From Bacillota bacterium (GTDB lineage Bacteria > Bacillota > Desulfitobacteriia > Desulfitobacteriales > Desulfitobacteriaceae), in the NCBI GenBank assembly GCA_023390635.1, contig JAEWCM010000131.1, positions 1 through 25,541 of the forward strand: a stretch of DNA of 25,541 nucleotides, given 5' to 3'. The translations under genes and the position numbers were made by a program. The notes under the pieces were generated by a model that was not told the origin of the DNA, ran no database searches, and saw only the letters and a list, made by a program, of their open reading frames with translations. Position 1 is the first letter of the stretch. Each line of letters begins with the position of its first letter. Of this stretch, positions 16,855 through 24,044 are shown in pieces.

Positions 16855-17184
16855 ATGTCAGGTGAAAACGTAAAGAAATTCAGCTTAAATAATTGGGAGA
16901 CTGAAGTTTTGAACTCAGATAAACCGGTTCTTGTTGATTTTTGGGCGGCTTGGTGCAATCCCTGCCGTATGGTGGGACCGATTGTTGAGGAATTGGCCGA
17001 TTCGTATGCCGGTAAGATTATGGTAGGTAAGCTTAATGTGGATGAAGAAGGAGCGATAGCAGGGAAATACGGAGTGATGAGCATTCCCACTTTGGCAGTG
17101 TTCAAGGGTGGCCAGGTCGTGGATAAGATGGTCGGTTTCCGTTCCAAGGCTGATTTGGAGAAGATGCTGGCAGCCCATGTTTAA
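16855..17184 (+). CDS. trxA: Thioredoxin with atypical WCNPC active site
   Basis: The 109-residue thioredoxin fold begins at ATG 16855 behind a strong AAGGAGGAA. The redox centre reads AAWCNPCRM (Cys34, Cys37), in which the usual Gly of WCGPC is Asn. The conserved FWA before it, the buried Asp28 and the SIPTL cis-proline loop are present, so it should be active in disulfide reduction. The Asn will probably alter redox potential. It is co-transcribed 22 bases after the CsoR-family gene. A perfect terminator follows, making a two-gene regulon. Other thioredoxins probably exist elsewhere in the genome; this one looks dedicated to the stress sensed by the repressor. Confidence 0.93.
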   Translation: MSGENVKKFSLNNWETEVLNSDKPVLVDFWAAWCNPCRMVGPIVEELADSYAGKIMVGKLNVDEEGAIAGKYGVMSIPTLAVFKGGQVVDKMVGFRSKADLEKMLAAHV

Positions 17185-17233
17185 ATAGGCTGTTTGTTTC
17201 AGACTGTCAATAGGATCTATCGTTTTGCAACCG

Positions 17234-17267
17234 ACCCATCTGGAGAGAATCTCCGGATGGGTTTTTT
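17234..17267 (+). terminator. Strong terminator after trxA
   Basis: A 13-bp stem, with one G-T pair, joins 17234-17246 to 17250-17262 with a GAA loop, followed by six Ts (17262-17267). Confidence 0.95.
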
Positions 17268-17438
17268 GTGTAGTGCAGACAATAAAAAACTGCACTTAAA
17301 AAAAAGGATTGAAGCGAAGAATGAAGAATAAAAGTAAATAATCAATTCATGGAAGAAATAATAGGGATTGGATGAACACAGGTTATGAAAATTATTAATA
17401 AAATACAAGACCGTTATTAATTTAGGAGCGTTGATAGG

Positions 17439-17552
17439 GTGAGCAGAGATAGAATCTTAAAATTGCTGGGACTTAACTTAGACAACTGGAAAGTGGACGC
17501 AGCCTGTCTTTCCTATAAGTTTTCCTGTTTAAATAACAATACACAGTATTAG
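17439..17552 (+). CDS. Possible small protein, 37 residues
   Basis: A GTG at 17439 with TAGGAG about ten bases upstream opens 37 codons beginning MSRDRILKLLGLNLDNW and containing two cysteines. An intrinsic terminator lies 16 bases after the stop, which argues that this stretch is or was a transcribed unit. I do not recognise it. It may be a true small gene, the front of a truncated gene, or chance. Confidence 0.3.
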   Translation: MSRDRILKLLGLNLDNWKVDAACLSYKFSCLNNNTQY

Positions 17553-17567
17553 GTTTAAAATGTTAAT

Positions 17568-17593
17568 GCTGGATCGTGGGTTCCAGCGTTTTT
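17568..17593 (+). terminator. Terminator after the 37-codon ORF
   Basis: GCTGGA (17568-17573) pairs with TCCAGC (17582-17587) around an 8-base loop, followed by G and five Ts. Confidence 0.7.
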
Positions 17594-17669
17594 CTATTTA
17601 TAAAGAAATGGTGAATCCTTATAAAATCCTTAGAATTGGCCTTTATGATAAGACCAAACAAACGAAAGG

Positions 17670-17896
17670 ATGAGACGAGTGGGAAAAGCCATTTTACAAA
17701 CCAAGCATTTATGTAAAATCTTCAAAGGCCAGATGGTAGTTAACAATTTATCCCTTAAAGTGGAGGAGAATTCCCTTTATGGATTTCTCGGTCCTAACGG
17801 CGCCAGAAAATCAACAACGTTAAACGGCTTCTAATTGCCAATTCTCCGGCTACCGGCGGCGGAATAGTTACCATTGAAATCTCTATCGAGCATTAG
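17670..17896 (+). pseudogene. Truncated, frameshifted ABC transporter ATPase
   Basis: From ATG 17670 (or GTG 17679) the frame gives the N-terminus of a bacitracin/lantibiotic-export type ABC ATPase (AILQTKHLCKIF..., then GFLGPNGARKSTTL). The Walker A motif is damaged: GPNGAGKST reads GPNGARKST. A stop at 17832 ends the frame. Homology resumes in another frame with K-RLLIANSPATGGGIVTIE, matching the region just after Walker A, and stops at 17894. The signature motif, Walker B and the rest are missing, as is the permease. At least a frameshift, a Walker A substitution and a large 3' deletion are needed to explain it. Confidence 0.85.
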
Positions 17897-17936
17897 TTTA
17901 GGAACAATCGCGCTTAATTGGAATTAATTATAAATA

Positions 17937-17970
17937 ATTAAAAGGAATGTGGCTGAATTAACCACATTCC
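17937..17970 (-). terminator. metK terminator
   Basis: GGAATGTGG (17944-17952) pairs with CCACATTCC (17962-17970). Read on the minus strand the stem is followed by a TTTTAATTATT tract. It lies just past the metK stop. Confidence 0.8.
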
Positions 17971-18007
17971 CTTATTAAGTTTCTGTATTGAATAGATTTA
18001 TAATGAT

Positions 18008-19195
18008 TTAAAAAGCAGCCTGTCTGAGAATATCGGCCTTATCTGTCCGTTCGAAGCTGATGTCCAGATCTTCTCTGCCCATATGTCCGTATGCAGCAAG
18101 GTTCCGGTAAATCGGTTTGCGCAGATCGAGCATATCAATAATAGCAGCAGGGCGCAAATCGAAGTTTTCTTTTACCAGCTTTTCAATTTTCGCTTCTTCA
18201 ATTTTGTTGGTACCGAAGGTATCGACGAGGATAGAAACGGGGCAGGCTACGCCAATGGCATAGGCTAACTGCAATTCACACTTGTCGGCCAGACCGGCAG
18301 CAACAATGTTTTTGGCCACGTAACGGGCGGCATAGGCAGCAGAGCGGTCAACTTTTGTGGGATCTTTGCCTGAGAAGGCACCGCCGCCGTGACGAGCATA
18401 ACCACCGTAAGTATCAACGATGATCTTTCTGCCGGTGAGTCCTGCATCTCCGGCAGGACCGCCTAATACAAAACGTCCTGTAGGATTGACAAAATACTTA
18501 GTTCTGGCATCAAGCAATTCGGCAGGAACAATCGGTTTGATCACATGTTCAATCAAATCTGCTTTAATTTGTTCCAGTGATACTTCCGGACTGTGTTGGG
18601 AGGAGATGACAATGGTATCCACACGTACCGGCTTCCCGTTATCATACTCAAGTGTAACCTGAGTTTTTCCATCGGGACGAAGATAAGGGAGAAGGCCGTT
18701 TTTTCTAACTTCCGTCAAACGACGAGCTAACTTATGCGCAAGAGAAATGGGCATAGGCATAAGTTCTTTGGTCTCATTGCAGGCAAAGCCAAACATCAAA
18801 CCCTGATCACCTGCACCAATGGCGGCAATTTCTGCCTCGGACATATGTCCTTCTCGCGCTTCCAGAGCTTTATTAACACCCTGGGCAATGTCAGGAGATT
18901 GTTCGTTGATTGATGTGAGAACGGCGCAGGTTTCGCTGTCAAATCCGTATTTTCCCCGGTTATATCCAATATCCCGTATGGTTGAACGCACTATCTTAGG
19001 AATATCTACGTAGCAAGAGGTAGATATTTCCCCCATGACAACCACAAGACCGGTACTGGCAGCCGTTTCACAGGCTACGCGTGCCATTGGGTCCTGAGCA
19101 ATAATCGAGTCCAGTACAGCATCGGAAATCTGATCGCACATTTTATCAGGATGTCCTTCAGTAACCGATTCTGAAGTAAAATAGTAATTTCCCAT
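18008..19195 (-). CDS. metK: S-adenosylmethionine synthetase
   Basis: The enzyme makes SAM from methionine and ATP. The 395-residue protein has the family landmarks: EGHPDKMCDQISDA (H15 and D17 catalytic/Mg-binding), GAGDQGLMFG (127-136) and the phosphate loop GGGAFSGKDPTKVDRS (270-285). The ATG at 19195 has GGAGG 13 bases upstream on the minus strand. It stands alone between its own S-box leader and terminator, so expression should fall when SAM is plentiful. Confidence 0.98.
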   Translation of the reverse strand: MGNYYFTSESVTEGHPDKMCDQISDAVLDSIIAQDPMARVACETAASTGLVVVMGEISTSCYVDIPKIVRSTIRDIGYNRGKYGFDSETCAVLTSINEQSPDIAQGVNKALEAREGHMSEAEIAAIGAGDQGLMFGFACNETKELMPMPISLAHKLARRLTEVRKNGLLPYLRPDGKTQVTLEYDNGKPVRVDTIVISSQHSPEVSLEQIKADLIEHVIKPIVPAELLDARTKYFVNPTGRFVLGGPAGDAGLTGRKIIVDTYGGYARHGGGAFSGKDPTKVDRSAAYAARYVAKNIVAAGLADKCELQLAYAIGVACPVSILVDTFGTNKIEEAKIEKLVKENFDLRPAAIIDMLDLRKPIYRNLAAYGHMGREDLDISFERTDKADILRQAAF

Positions 19196-19231
19196 CAGTA
19201 AACGATACCTCCAATTCTAATTAATTGAATT

Positions 19232-19267
19232 TAAAAAGCCTTCCGGCCTAAACAACCGGAGGGCTTA
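19232..19267 (-). terminator. S-box-controlled terminator of metK
   Basis: On the minus strand AGCCCTCCGG pairs with CCGGAAGGCT around a short loop, followed by TTTT. It directly follows the SAM aptamer. Confidence 0.9.
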
Positions 19268-19374
19268 TAAATCCTCATCTTTACGGTTGACTAAACATCC
19301 GCAGGATTTGGCACCTTGCACTCAGGCAGGTTGCCGGGCTTCATAGGGCCTTTCCCTCAGCCGCTCTTGATAAG
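19264..19374 (-). ncRNA. SAM-I (S-box) riboswitch
   Basis: Read on the minus strand it begins CTTATCAAGAG and contains GGCTGAGGGA, GGCCCTATGAAGCCCGGCAAC and GGTGCCAAATCC, closing with ATAAG that pairs with the initial CTTAT (P1). These are the conserved S-box core elements. Bound SAM should stabilise P1 and allow the downstream terminator to form, switching off metK. Confidence 0.97.
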
Positions 19375-19396
19375 TTTAATAATTCATTTTGATTGC

Positions 19397-19424
19397 ATTT
19401 TACCATGCTGAAAATTTTCGTCAA
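19397..19424 (-). promoter_or_regulatory. metK promoter
   Basis: On the minus strand TTGACG (19424-19419), a 16-base spacer and TAAAAT (19402-19397) lie about 22 bases before the riboswitch 5' end. Confidence 0.65.
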
Positions 19425-19580
19425 GGGTTTTTGCAGAAAAATCACATAAAAGTAACGAAATAGACATTTCTTGGTAGATTAAATAAGGTACTTATGGACG
19501 AATATTGGACAACTTTTCCTCTCTCTGATCATAGAATAAGACTGTCCGAAGAGATAAATAGGAAAGGAGACTAAAATAGA

Positions 19581-19862
19581 ATGGATTTTGAAGCATATGA
19601 TATTGCAATCGTTCCATTGATCGTAGGTCTGGTGGCTTTAGCTACTAGCTTTGGGTTGCCAAAAAGATTTGCCCCGTTGTTGTCCCTGGCCTTAGGCCTT
19701 GTTGCTGCCTTTGTTTATATTTCCCCCGGTAATATACCTCAAGCTATTCTAAGTGGTATAACTCTGGGTTTATCGGCAGTCGGACTCTATTCCGGATCAA
19801 AAAACACTTTTCTTAACAGTGGGGGTAAGGAACAGACCACTCAGAATAATGGCAAGGATTAG
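19581..19862 (+). CDS. Small membrane protein, holin-like
   Basis: The 93-residue protein starts at ATG 19581 behind AGGAAAGGAG. It has three closely packed hydrophobic segments (about 8-24, 29-46 and 52-69), short turns with GLPKRFAP and SPGN, and a polar, Gln/Asn-rich tail. The layout resembles small holin-like proteins found in Firmicutes phages and genomes, but there is no lysin or other phage gene beside it. It may be a domesticated protein with a membrane role. It forms its own unit between the metK promoter region and a terminator at 19912. Function is unknown. Confidence 0.75.
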   Translation: MDFEAYDIAIVPLIVGLVALATSFGLPKRFAPLLSLALGLVAAFVYISPGNIPQAILSGITLGLSAVGLYSGSKNTFLNSGGKEQTTQNNGKD

Positions 19863-19911
19863 CGGCAGAGCACCCATTTTGCTAATGCTTGAAATTTGAG
19901 AAAATCAGTTT

Positions 19912-19950
19912 GGGCGGAATTTACCTTTTAGGGAGAAATCCGCCCTTTTA
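19912..19950 (+). terminator. Terminator after small membrane protein gene
   Basis: GGGCGG-A-ATTT (19912-19922) pairs with AAATCCGCCC (19936-19945), with one bulged A, followed by TTTTAT. Confidence 0.85.
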
Positions 19951-20026
19951 TCATCTCTATGTACTCCTTATCAATGACCTTTACAAATTATAAATAGTCT
20001 AATTGATTTGCAATAAATGTTGGGCA

Positions 20027-20329
20027 TTAAAGCTCACGTGTAAGCTCTTTAATTTTGTCTTTCGCGGCGATCAGAACAGCTTCTCCTTCAGGTGTAATCA
20101 TATAATATTTTCTGACCTTTCCCTCGATAATTTGCTTTTCAGTCGTCAGCAGGCCGCTTTTTTCCAGATTATGAAGAATTGGATAAAGCGTTCCAGCACT
20201 GATATCATAGCCATGATTTGACAGCTCCTCAATCATCCATGAGCCGAAAAAAGGCTCTTTTTTTGCATGATGCAGGATGTGAATTTGAATAAACCCTAAG
20301 AACAGTTTTCTCAATACAGGCTCTTGCAT
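20027..20329 (-). CDS. PadR-family transcriptional regulator
   Basis: The ATG at 20329 is preceded on the minus strand by GGAGG at good spacing. In-frame starts further upstream would run through the promoter/operator region and are rejected. The 100-residue product is a PadR-type winged helix: a helix with FGSWMIEEL, the recognition part DISAGTLYPILHNLEKSGLL, and a wing containing KVRKYYMITPEG. PadR proteins usually repress adjacent transport or detoxification genes. It is divergent from the ABC exporter genes across 110 bases that hold an inverted repeat. It probably represses both directions; the inducer is not evident. Confidence 0.9.
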   Translation of the reverse strand: MQEPVLRKLFLGFIQIHILHHAKKEPFFGSWMIEELSNHGYDISAGTLYPILHNLEKSGLLTTEKQIIEGKVRKYYMITPEGEAVLIAAKDKIKELTREL

Positions 20330-20351
20330 TTTATTTTCCTCCATGATATTA

Positions 20352-20382
20352 TATCGTAAATCGATAACGAAATACGATAACG
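20352..20382. promoter_or_regulatory. Probable PadR operator
   Basis: TATCGTA (20352-20358) and TACGATA (20373-20379) form an inverted repeat with centres 21 bases apart, about two helical turns. A CGATAACG direct repeat (20362-20369 and 20375-20382) overlaps it. The minus-strand TATAAT (20353-20348) sits at its edge, so binding would block padR transcription and probably the divergent genes. Confidence 0.6.
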
Positions 20383-20439
20383 GATTTAGATATAGAATTA
20401 TACCGTATTGTGCATTTCCAGTCAAGAAAGGAGTCTAGC

Positions 20440-21072
20440 ATGAGGCCTATCATAAGCATCACAGATTTAAAATTCCAAAATATTTTAGGCTATCCGCAAA
20501 TTCAAATCCTGCCCGGGAAAATTACTTTTTTGAGCGGGGAAAGTGGATGTGGCAAAAGTACGTTGCTTAAGCTTTTGAATGGAACATTGACTCCATCCGG
20601 CGGCACCATTGAATATGACGGGAATAACATCTCAGATATAGACACGATACGCTTAAGGAGTGAAGTTCTGCTGGCCTCACAAGAGGTTTATCTTTTTGAT
20701 GGAACGATTAAAGAAAATTTTGAGCAGTATTATAATTTTCGGGACACTTCCTGTATTGAGGAAGAAAGCATGCAGAAATTTCTGTTACTTTGTTGTGCAG
20801 ATTTTCCCTTAGATACAAAGTGCGAACTTATGTCGGGAGGAGAGCGCCAACGGATATTTATCGCGATCAATCTTTCATTTATGCCTAAAGTGCTGCTGCT
20901 TGACGAGCCGACAGCAGCGCTGGATGATACCACAGCTATACGGCTTTTTGCACAGCTTAAGGACTTTTGTTTGCTAAAAGGTATGACGTTAATTATCGTC
21001 TGTCATAATGAAAAACTTTTAGAGAAATTTGCTGATCATCGTATTGTTTTAGAGAAGAAGGTGAAGTCATGA
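20440..21072 (+). CDS. ABC transporter ATPase, FetA/YbbL type
   Basis: ATG 20440 has AAGGAG 8-13 bases upstream; an earlier in-frame GTG at 20410 has no such site. The 210-residue ATPase has Walker A GESGCGKST (33-41), Q-loop Gln81, signature MSGGERQR (131-138), Walker B VLLLDEP (151-157), D-loop (ALD) and switch His189. It overlaps by four bases a UPF0014 membrane protein, so the pair is the FetA-FetB arrangement. In E. coli that pair is linked to iron export and oxidative stress resistance. The transported substrate here is inferred only from that relation. Confidence 0.9.
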   Translation: MRPIISITDLKFQNILGYPQIQILPGKITFLSGESGCGKSTLLKLLNGTLTPSGGTIEYDGNNISDIDTIRLRSEVLLASQEVYLFDGTIKENFEQYYNFRDTSCIEEESMQKFLLLCCADFPLDTKCELMSGGERQRIFIAINLSFMPKVLLLDEPTAALDDTTAIRLFAQLKDFCLLKGMTLIIVCHNEKLLEKFADHRIVLEKKVKS

Positions 21073-21848
21073 GCGGTGGTGCGGTGGAAATGCAATTGTG
21101 GCAATTTTCCCTTATCTATCTTTTGTTGCTTGTGGTATTGTTTATTATGAAAAAATGCCATGTCAATCAAACCAAACTGCTGATTATGGCGAGCATCCGA
21201 ATGACTGTTCAACTTACTCTTGCCGGATTTATTCTGACTTATATTTTTGTAAATCCCCATCCGGCGTTTATACTGTTGTATCTGTCGTTAATGACAGGGT
21301 TTTCAATCTATCGTGTTCTTTCTAGAAATAGAGACTTAAACAAAAGATTCAAGTGGGTGATAAGCCTTTCAATTGCCTTTTCAGGGATGTCTGTCATTGC
21401 ATTTTTTATTTGCGCAGTAGTTGGAGAAAGTCTTTTTAATCCCCAATATGTGATTCCGGTGGCCGGCATGATTATGGGAAATACTATGACAGGCACGTCC
21501 TTGGGAATTAAGACTTTTAGCGAGAGTCTTAAAGGGCAAAGAATAAAAATACAGGCTTTACTCAATATCGGAGCAAAGCCGTCAAAGATTCTTTTGCCGT
21601 TTGTAAAGCAAGCGCTTGAAACTGCATTATTGCCCACTATTAATTCCATGCTTGGAATGGGGATTGTTTCCCTGCCGGGGATGATGACAGGACAGATATT
21701 ATCAGGTACATTACCAACTACGGCCATTTTATATCAGATATCCATTATGATAGCAATCTGTGCCGTTGTTTGTCTTTCTTCCTTTGGCTCACTCTATTTT
21801 GGATATAAAACTTTGTACAATAAAAGAAATCAAATCTTTATCGTTTAA
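21069..21848 (+). CDS. UPF0014 family ABC transporter permease, FetB/YbbM type
   Basis: The 259-residue membrane protein has about seven spans. UPF0014 landmarks are seen: ASIRMTVQL near 38-46, PVAGMIMGNTMTGTSLG (about 130-146) and GMGIVSLPGMMTGQILSG (about 196-213). The ATG overlaps the ATPase stop (ATGA), indicating coupling, and GAAGGTGA provides a ribosome site. It is the membrane partner of the preceding ATPase, probably exporting iron or another cation. A convergent gene on the minus strand ends two bases away. Confidence 0.9.
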   Translation: MSGGAVEMQLWQFSLIYLLLLVVLFIMKKCHVNQTKLLIMASIRMTVQLTLAGFILTYIFVNPHPAFILLYLSLMTGFSIYRVLSRNRDLNKRFKWVISLSIAFSGMSVIAFFICAVVGESLFNPQYVIPVAGMIMGNTMTGTSLGIKTFSESLKGQRIKIQALLNIGAKPSKILLPFVKQALETALLPTINSMLGMGIVSLPGMMTGQILSGTLPTTAILYQISIMIAICAVVCLSSFGSLYFGYKTLYNKRNQIFIV

Positions 21849-21850
21849 AA

Positions 21851-22105
21851 TCATAAACTATCTATCCGTTCACCATGAATAACTACTCGTCCTCCATCTG
21901 GACATTTTACATCAAATACAGGAGCCTTGCCTTCGCCATAATCTAAATTTGCTCCATTTTGTAAAGCATAAATGGCAGGATAAGCGCAGTGCCATAATTC
22001 ATGACACAGAGGAGGACACAAGTCTTCTACAATAAAATAATCGCCCTTTTTATGATAACCACATCGGCACTTACTTTCTACAACCGTTATTTTAACTTTT
22101 GACAT
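21851..22105 (-). CDS. Small Cys-rich protein, TIGR04076 type
   Basis: The start ATG 22105 has GGAGA upstream on the minus strand; the frame's earlier Met overlaps the end of rarA. The 84-residue product has six cysteines (13, 15, 30, 34, 40, 68) and His18, His35 and His39. It follows the TIGR04076 pattern: KITVVE, CxCGYHKKGD, EDLCPPLCHELWHCAYPAIYAL, a Gly/Asp-rich turn and VKCPDGG. The family has no assigned role; the CxCGxH and CPxxC parts suggest a metal or cluster site. It lies 13 bases after rarA, so it is probably co-transcribed. Confidence 0.8.
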   Translation of the reverse strand: MSKVKITVVESKCRCGYHKKGDYFIVEDLCPPLCHELWHCAYPAIYALQNGANLDYGEGKAPVFDVKCPDGGRVVIHGERIDSL

Positions 22106-22118
22106 ATAATTTCTCCGT

Positions 22119-23432
22119 TTAAATTTCTGGCTCTTCATGTTTTTTCCCCGGATGTTGAAAATGTTCTTCTCCCATACCTGAAGGCTGATAAAAACTTACC
22201 CCTTCTGATTGCTTGGGGAGATAGGTTTGCTTGACCCAGTGCCCCGGATAACTGTGAGGATAGAGATAGCCGGTGCCGTTTGATAATTTAGCTGCTGCCG
22301 GCGAATGAGTATCACGTAGGTGAATGGGAACTTCGCCCAGAGGGTGAGTGCGTACATAGTTTTGGGCCTGATCAATGCTGGTAACTGCACTGTTGCTTTT
22401 TGGTGAAGTGGTAATGGCCAATACAGCCTGGGCAATAGGAATGCGTGCTTCCGGCATACCTATCCATTCCAGGGCATTGGCTGCTGCCTGAGCCTGAAGC
22501 ATGGCCATGGGATTAGCCAGCCCCACATCCTCAGAAGCATGAACAATAATTCTCCGCACAATAAAACGGGGATCTTCACCCGATTCCAGCAGTACGGCCA
22601 GCCAGTAAAGGGCAGCATCCGGATCGGAACCGCGCATGCTTTTAATGAAGGCGGAAATGATATCGTAATGCTGAGTACCGCTTTTATCATAGCGGAGGGC
22701 GCGCTGTTGAATAGATTCTTCGGCTGTCTTTAAATCAATATGACGGACTCCGCTTTCCGGTAAGGTGGTAAGTACAGCCAATTCCAAGGCATTTAAGGCT
22801 TTGCGTAGATCACCTTGGGCATAGTTCAACCAATGCTGCCAAGCCTCAGGATCGATTTTAACTTTGTATTGGCCTAATCCTCTGGTTACATCTTGTAAAG
22901 CGTTTTTCATTCCTTCTTCAATGGCCTGATCGCTTAATGTTCTAAGCTGAAACAAAGTGGAGCGGCTGAGTAGGGCGGAATTGATCTCAAAATACGGATT
23001 TTCCGTAGTTGCTCCGATAAAGGTAATAATTCCCGATTCTACCGCAGGGAGGAGGGCATCTTGCTGTCCCTTATTGAAATGGTGAACCTCATCGCAAAAG
23101 ACTAGAGTTTTGCGCCCATAAAGATGAAGCTCGTCCGTCGCATGCTGGATAATCTCCCGTATTTCTTTGACTCCGGCGGAAACAGCATTCAAACGGACAA
23201 ACTCCGCAGCAGTCTGATTGGCAATCACTTGTGCTAATGAAGTTTTGCCTGTTCCGGGAGGACCGTAGAGGATAATCGAGCTGACCCGGTCAGCTTCAAT
23301 GGCTCTCCGCAGCAATTTACCTGGTCCTAGAATATGTTCTTGTCCCACATAATCCGCTAATGTCTGGGGACGCATTCGTTCGGCGAGAGGGGCCACTTGT
23401 TTGGGATTAAACTGTGCAGAAAAGAGGTCCAT
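22119..23432 (-). CDS. rarA: Replication-associated recombination protein A (AAA ATPase RarA/MgsA)
   Basis: The 437-residue clamp-loader-like AAA+ ATPase acts at stalled replication forks. Walker A is GPPGTGKTS (57-65), Walker B is FCDEVHHFNKGQQDALL (112-128), and IGATTENPYFEIN with SALLSRS is the sensor-1/arginine-finger block. The C-terminal MgsA tetramerisation domain contains MRGSDPDAALYWLA and ASEDVGLANP. The usual DEVHRFNK reads DEVHHFNK (Arg to His), a conservative oddity. ATG 23432 has AAGGAAA upstream. It is divergent from the iscR unit. Confidence 0.95.
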   Translation of the reverse strand: MDLFSAQFNPKQVAPLAERMRPQTLADYVGQEHILGPGKLLRRAIEADRVSSIILYGPPGTGKTSLAQVIANQTAAEFVRLNAVSAGVKEIREIIQHATDELHLYGRKTLVFCDEVHHFNKGQQDALLPAVESGIITFIGATTENPYFEINSALLSRSTLFQLRTLSDQAIEEGMKNALQDVTRGLGQYKVKIDPEAWQHWLNYAQGDLRKALNALELAVLTTLPESGVRHIDLKTAEESIQQRALRYDKSGTQHYDIISAFIKSMRGSDPDAALYWLAVLLESGEDPRFIVRRIIVHASEDVGLANPMAMLQAQAAANALEWIGMPEARIPIAQAVLAITTSPKSNSAVTSIDQAQNYVRTHPLGEVPIHLRDTHSPAAAKLSNGTGYLYPHSYPGHWVKQTYLPKQSEGVSFYQPSGMGEEHFQHPGKKHEEPEI

Positions 23433-23520
23433 TAGGTATTTTTCCTTTCAAATCAAATTTAGCTCATCAACTTAATCTAAATTCATTCAACTCCGTTCTT
23501 TATCCGCGAAGAGAGAACGC

Positions 23521-23549
23521 TTGACAAATTCCGAGTGATTCACTATGAT
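23521..23549 (+). promoter_or_regulatory. iscR promoter with internal inverted repeat
   Basis: TTGACA (23521-23526), a 17-base spacer and TATGAT (23544-23549). The spacer contains AGTGA-T-TCACT (23534-23544), a perfect short palindrome that may be a regulator site, plausibly for the Rrf2 protein encoded next. Confidence 0.75.
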
Positions 23550-23618
23550 ATAGCTGAACTAATAAATTAACAGATAATCTGGATATCAAAGGAATCCGGT
23601 GAAAATGAGGTGACAGAG

Positions 23619-24044
23619 ATGAAGCTCTCAACCAAAGGAAGATATGGCGTAATGGCAATGTTTGATTTAGCCCAGCATGCGGGTGAAGGGCCTATTTCTT
23701 TAAAGAGTGTAGCTGAGAGACAAGAACTGTCTGAGAATTATTTGGAACAATTGATTTCCGGCTTGCGCAAGGCTGGACTGGTAAAGAGTGTCCGTGGTGC
23801 CCAAGGAGGCTATGTATTGGGCAGAGAACCTGAGCAGATCAAAGTGGGTGACATTATCCGCGTTTTGGAAGGGCCGATTGCCCCGGTGGATTGTGCGGGG
23901 GAAGGGGATTCAGAATGCTGCGATAAGGCGGAGCAATGCGTTACCCGGGTGGTCTGGGAGAAGATGCGTGACTCGATTGCTGATGTATTAGACTCTATCA
24001 CTTTGCAGGATATGTTGGAAGATGAAGCCAAGCGTGGGTTCTGA
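23619..24044 (+). CDS. iscR: Rrf2-family regulator, IscR-like
   Basis: ATG 23619 (MKLSTKGRYG, the classic Rrf2 start) has GAGGTGA at correct spacing. The 141-residue protein has a winged helix (LKSVAERQELSENYLEQLISGLRKAGLVKSVRG) with the wing GAQGGY. Its cluster region is Cys92, Cys100, Cys101 and Cys107; three Cys in an IscR bind a 2Fe-2S cluster. The spacing here, Cx7CCx5C, differs from the E. coli Cx5Cx5C. It precedes iscS and iscU and so probably regulates Fe-S cluster assembly in response to cluster supply. CymR-type cysteine regulation is the main alternative but lacks these cysteines. Confidence 0.9.
   Translation: MKLSTKGRYGVMAMFDLAQHAGEGPISLKSVAERQELSENYLEQLISGLRKAGLVKSVRGAQGGYVLGREPEQIKVGDIIRVLEGPIAPVDCAGEGDSECCDKAEQCVTRVVWEKMRDSIADVLDSITLQDMLEDEAKRGF

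Larger units (their letters stand above)
17185..18007. other. Gene-poor stretch with terminators, a small ORF and ABC remnant
   Basis: About 820 bases without an intact large gene. It holds the trxA terminator, an AT-rich stretch (17270-17430) with a 7-bp hairpin AGTGCAG/CTGCACT of unknown role, a possible 37-codon ORF with a terminator, a broken ABC ATPase and the metK terminator. The pattern is of decayed or deleted sequence. Confidence 0.7.

Noticed and set aside
17272..17296. Hairpin AGTGCAG/CTGCACT as a terminator
   Set aside because: It has an A-rich loop and no T-run on either strand in the right place, and the trxA terminator already lies just before it.
20330..20425. Upstream extension of the PadR protein
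   Set aside because: It would translate through the inverted-repeat operator and -10 box. The ATG at 20329 has a proper GGAGG.
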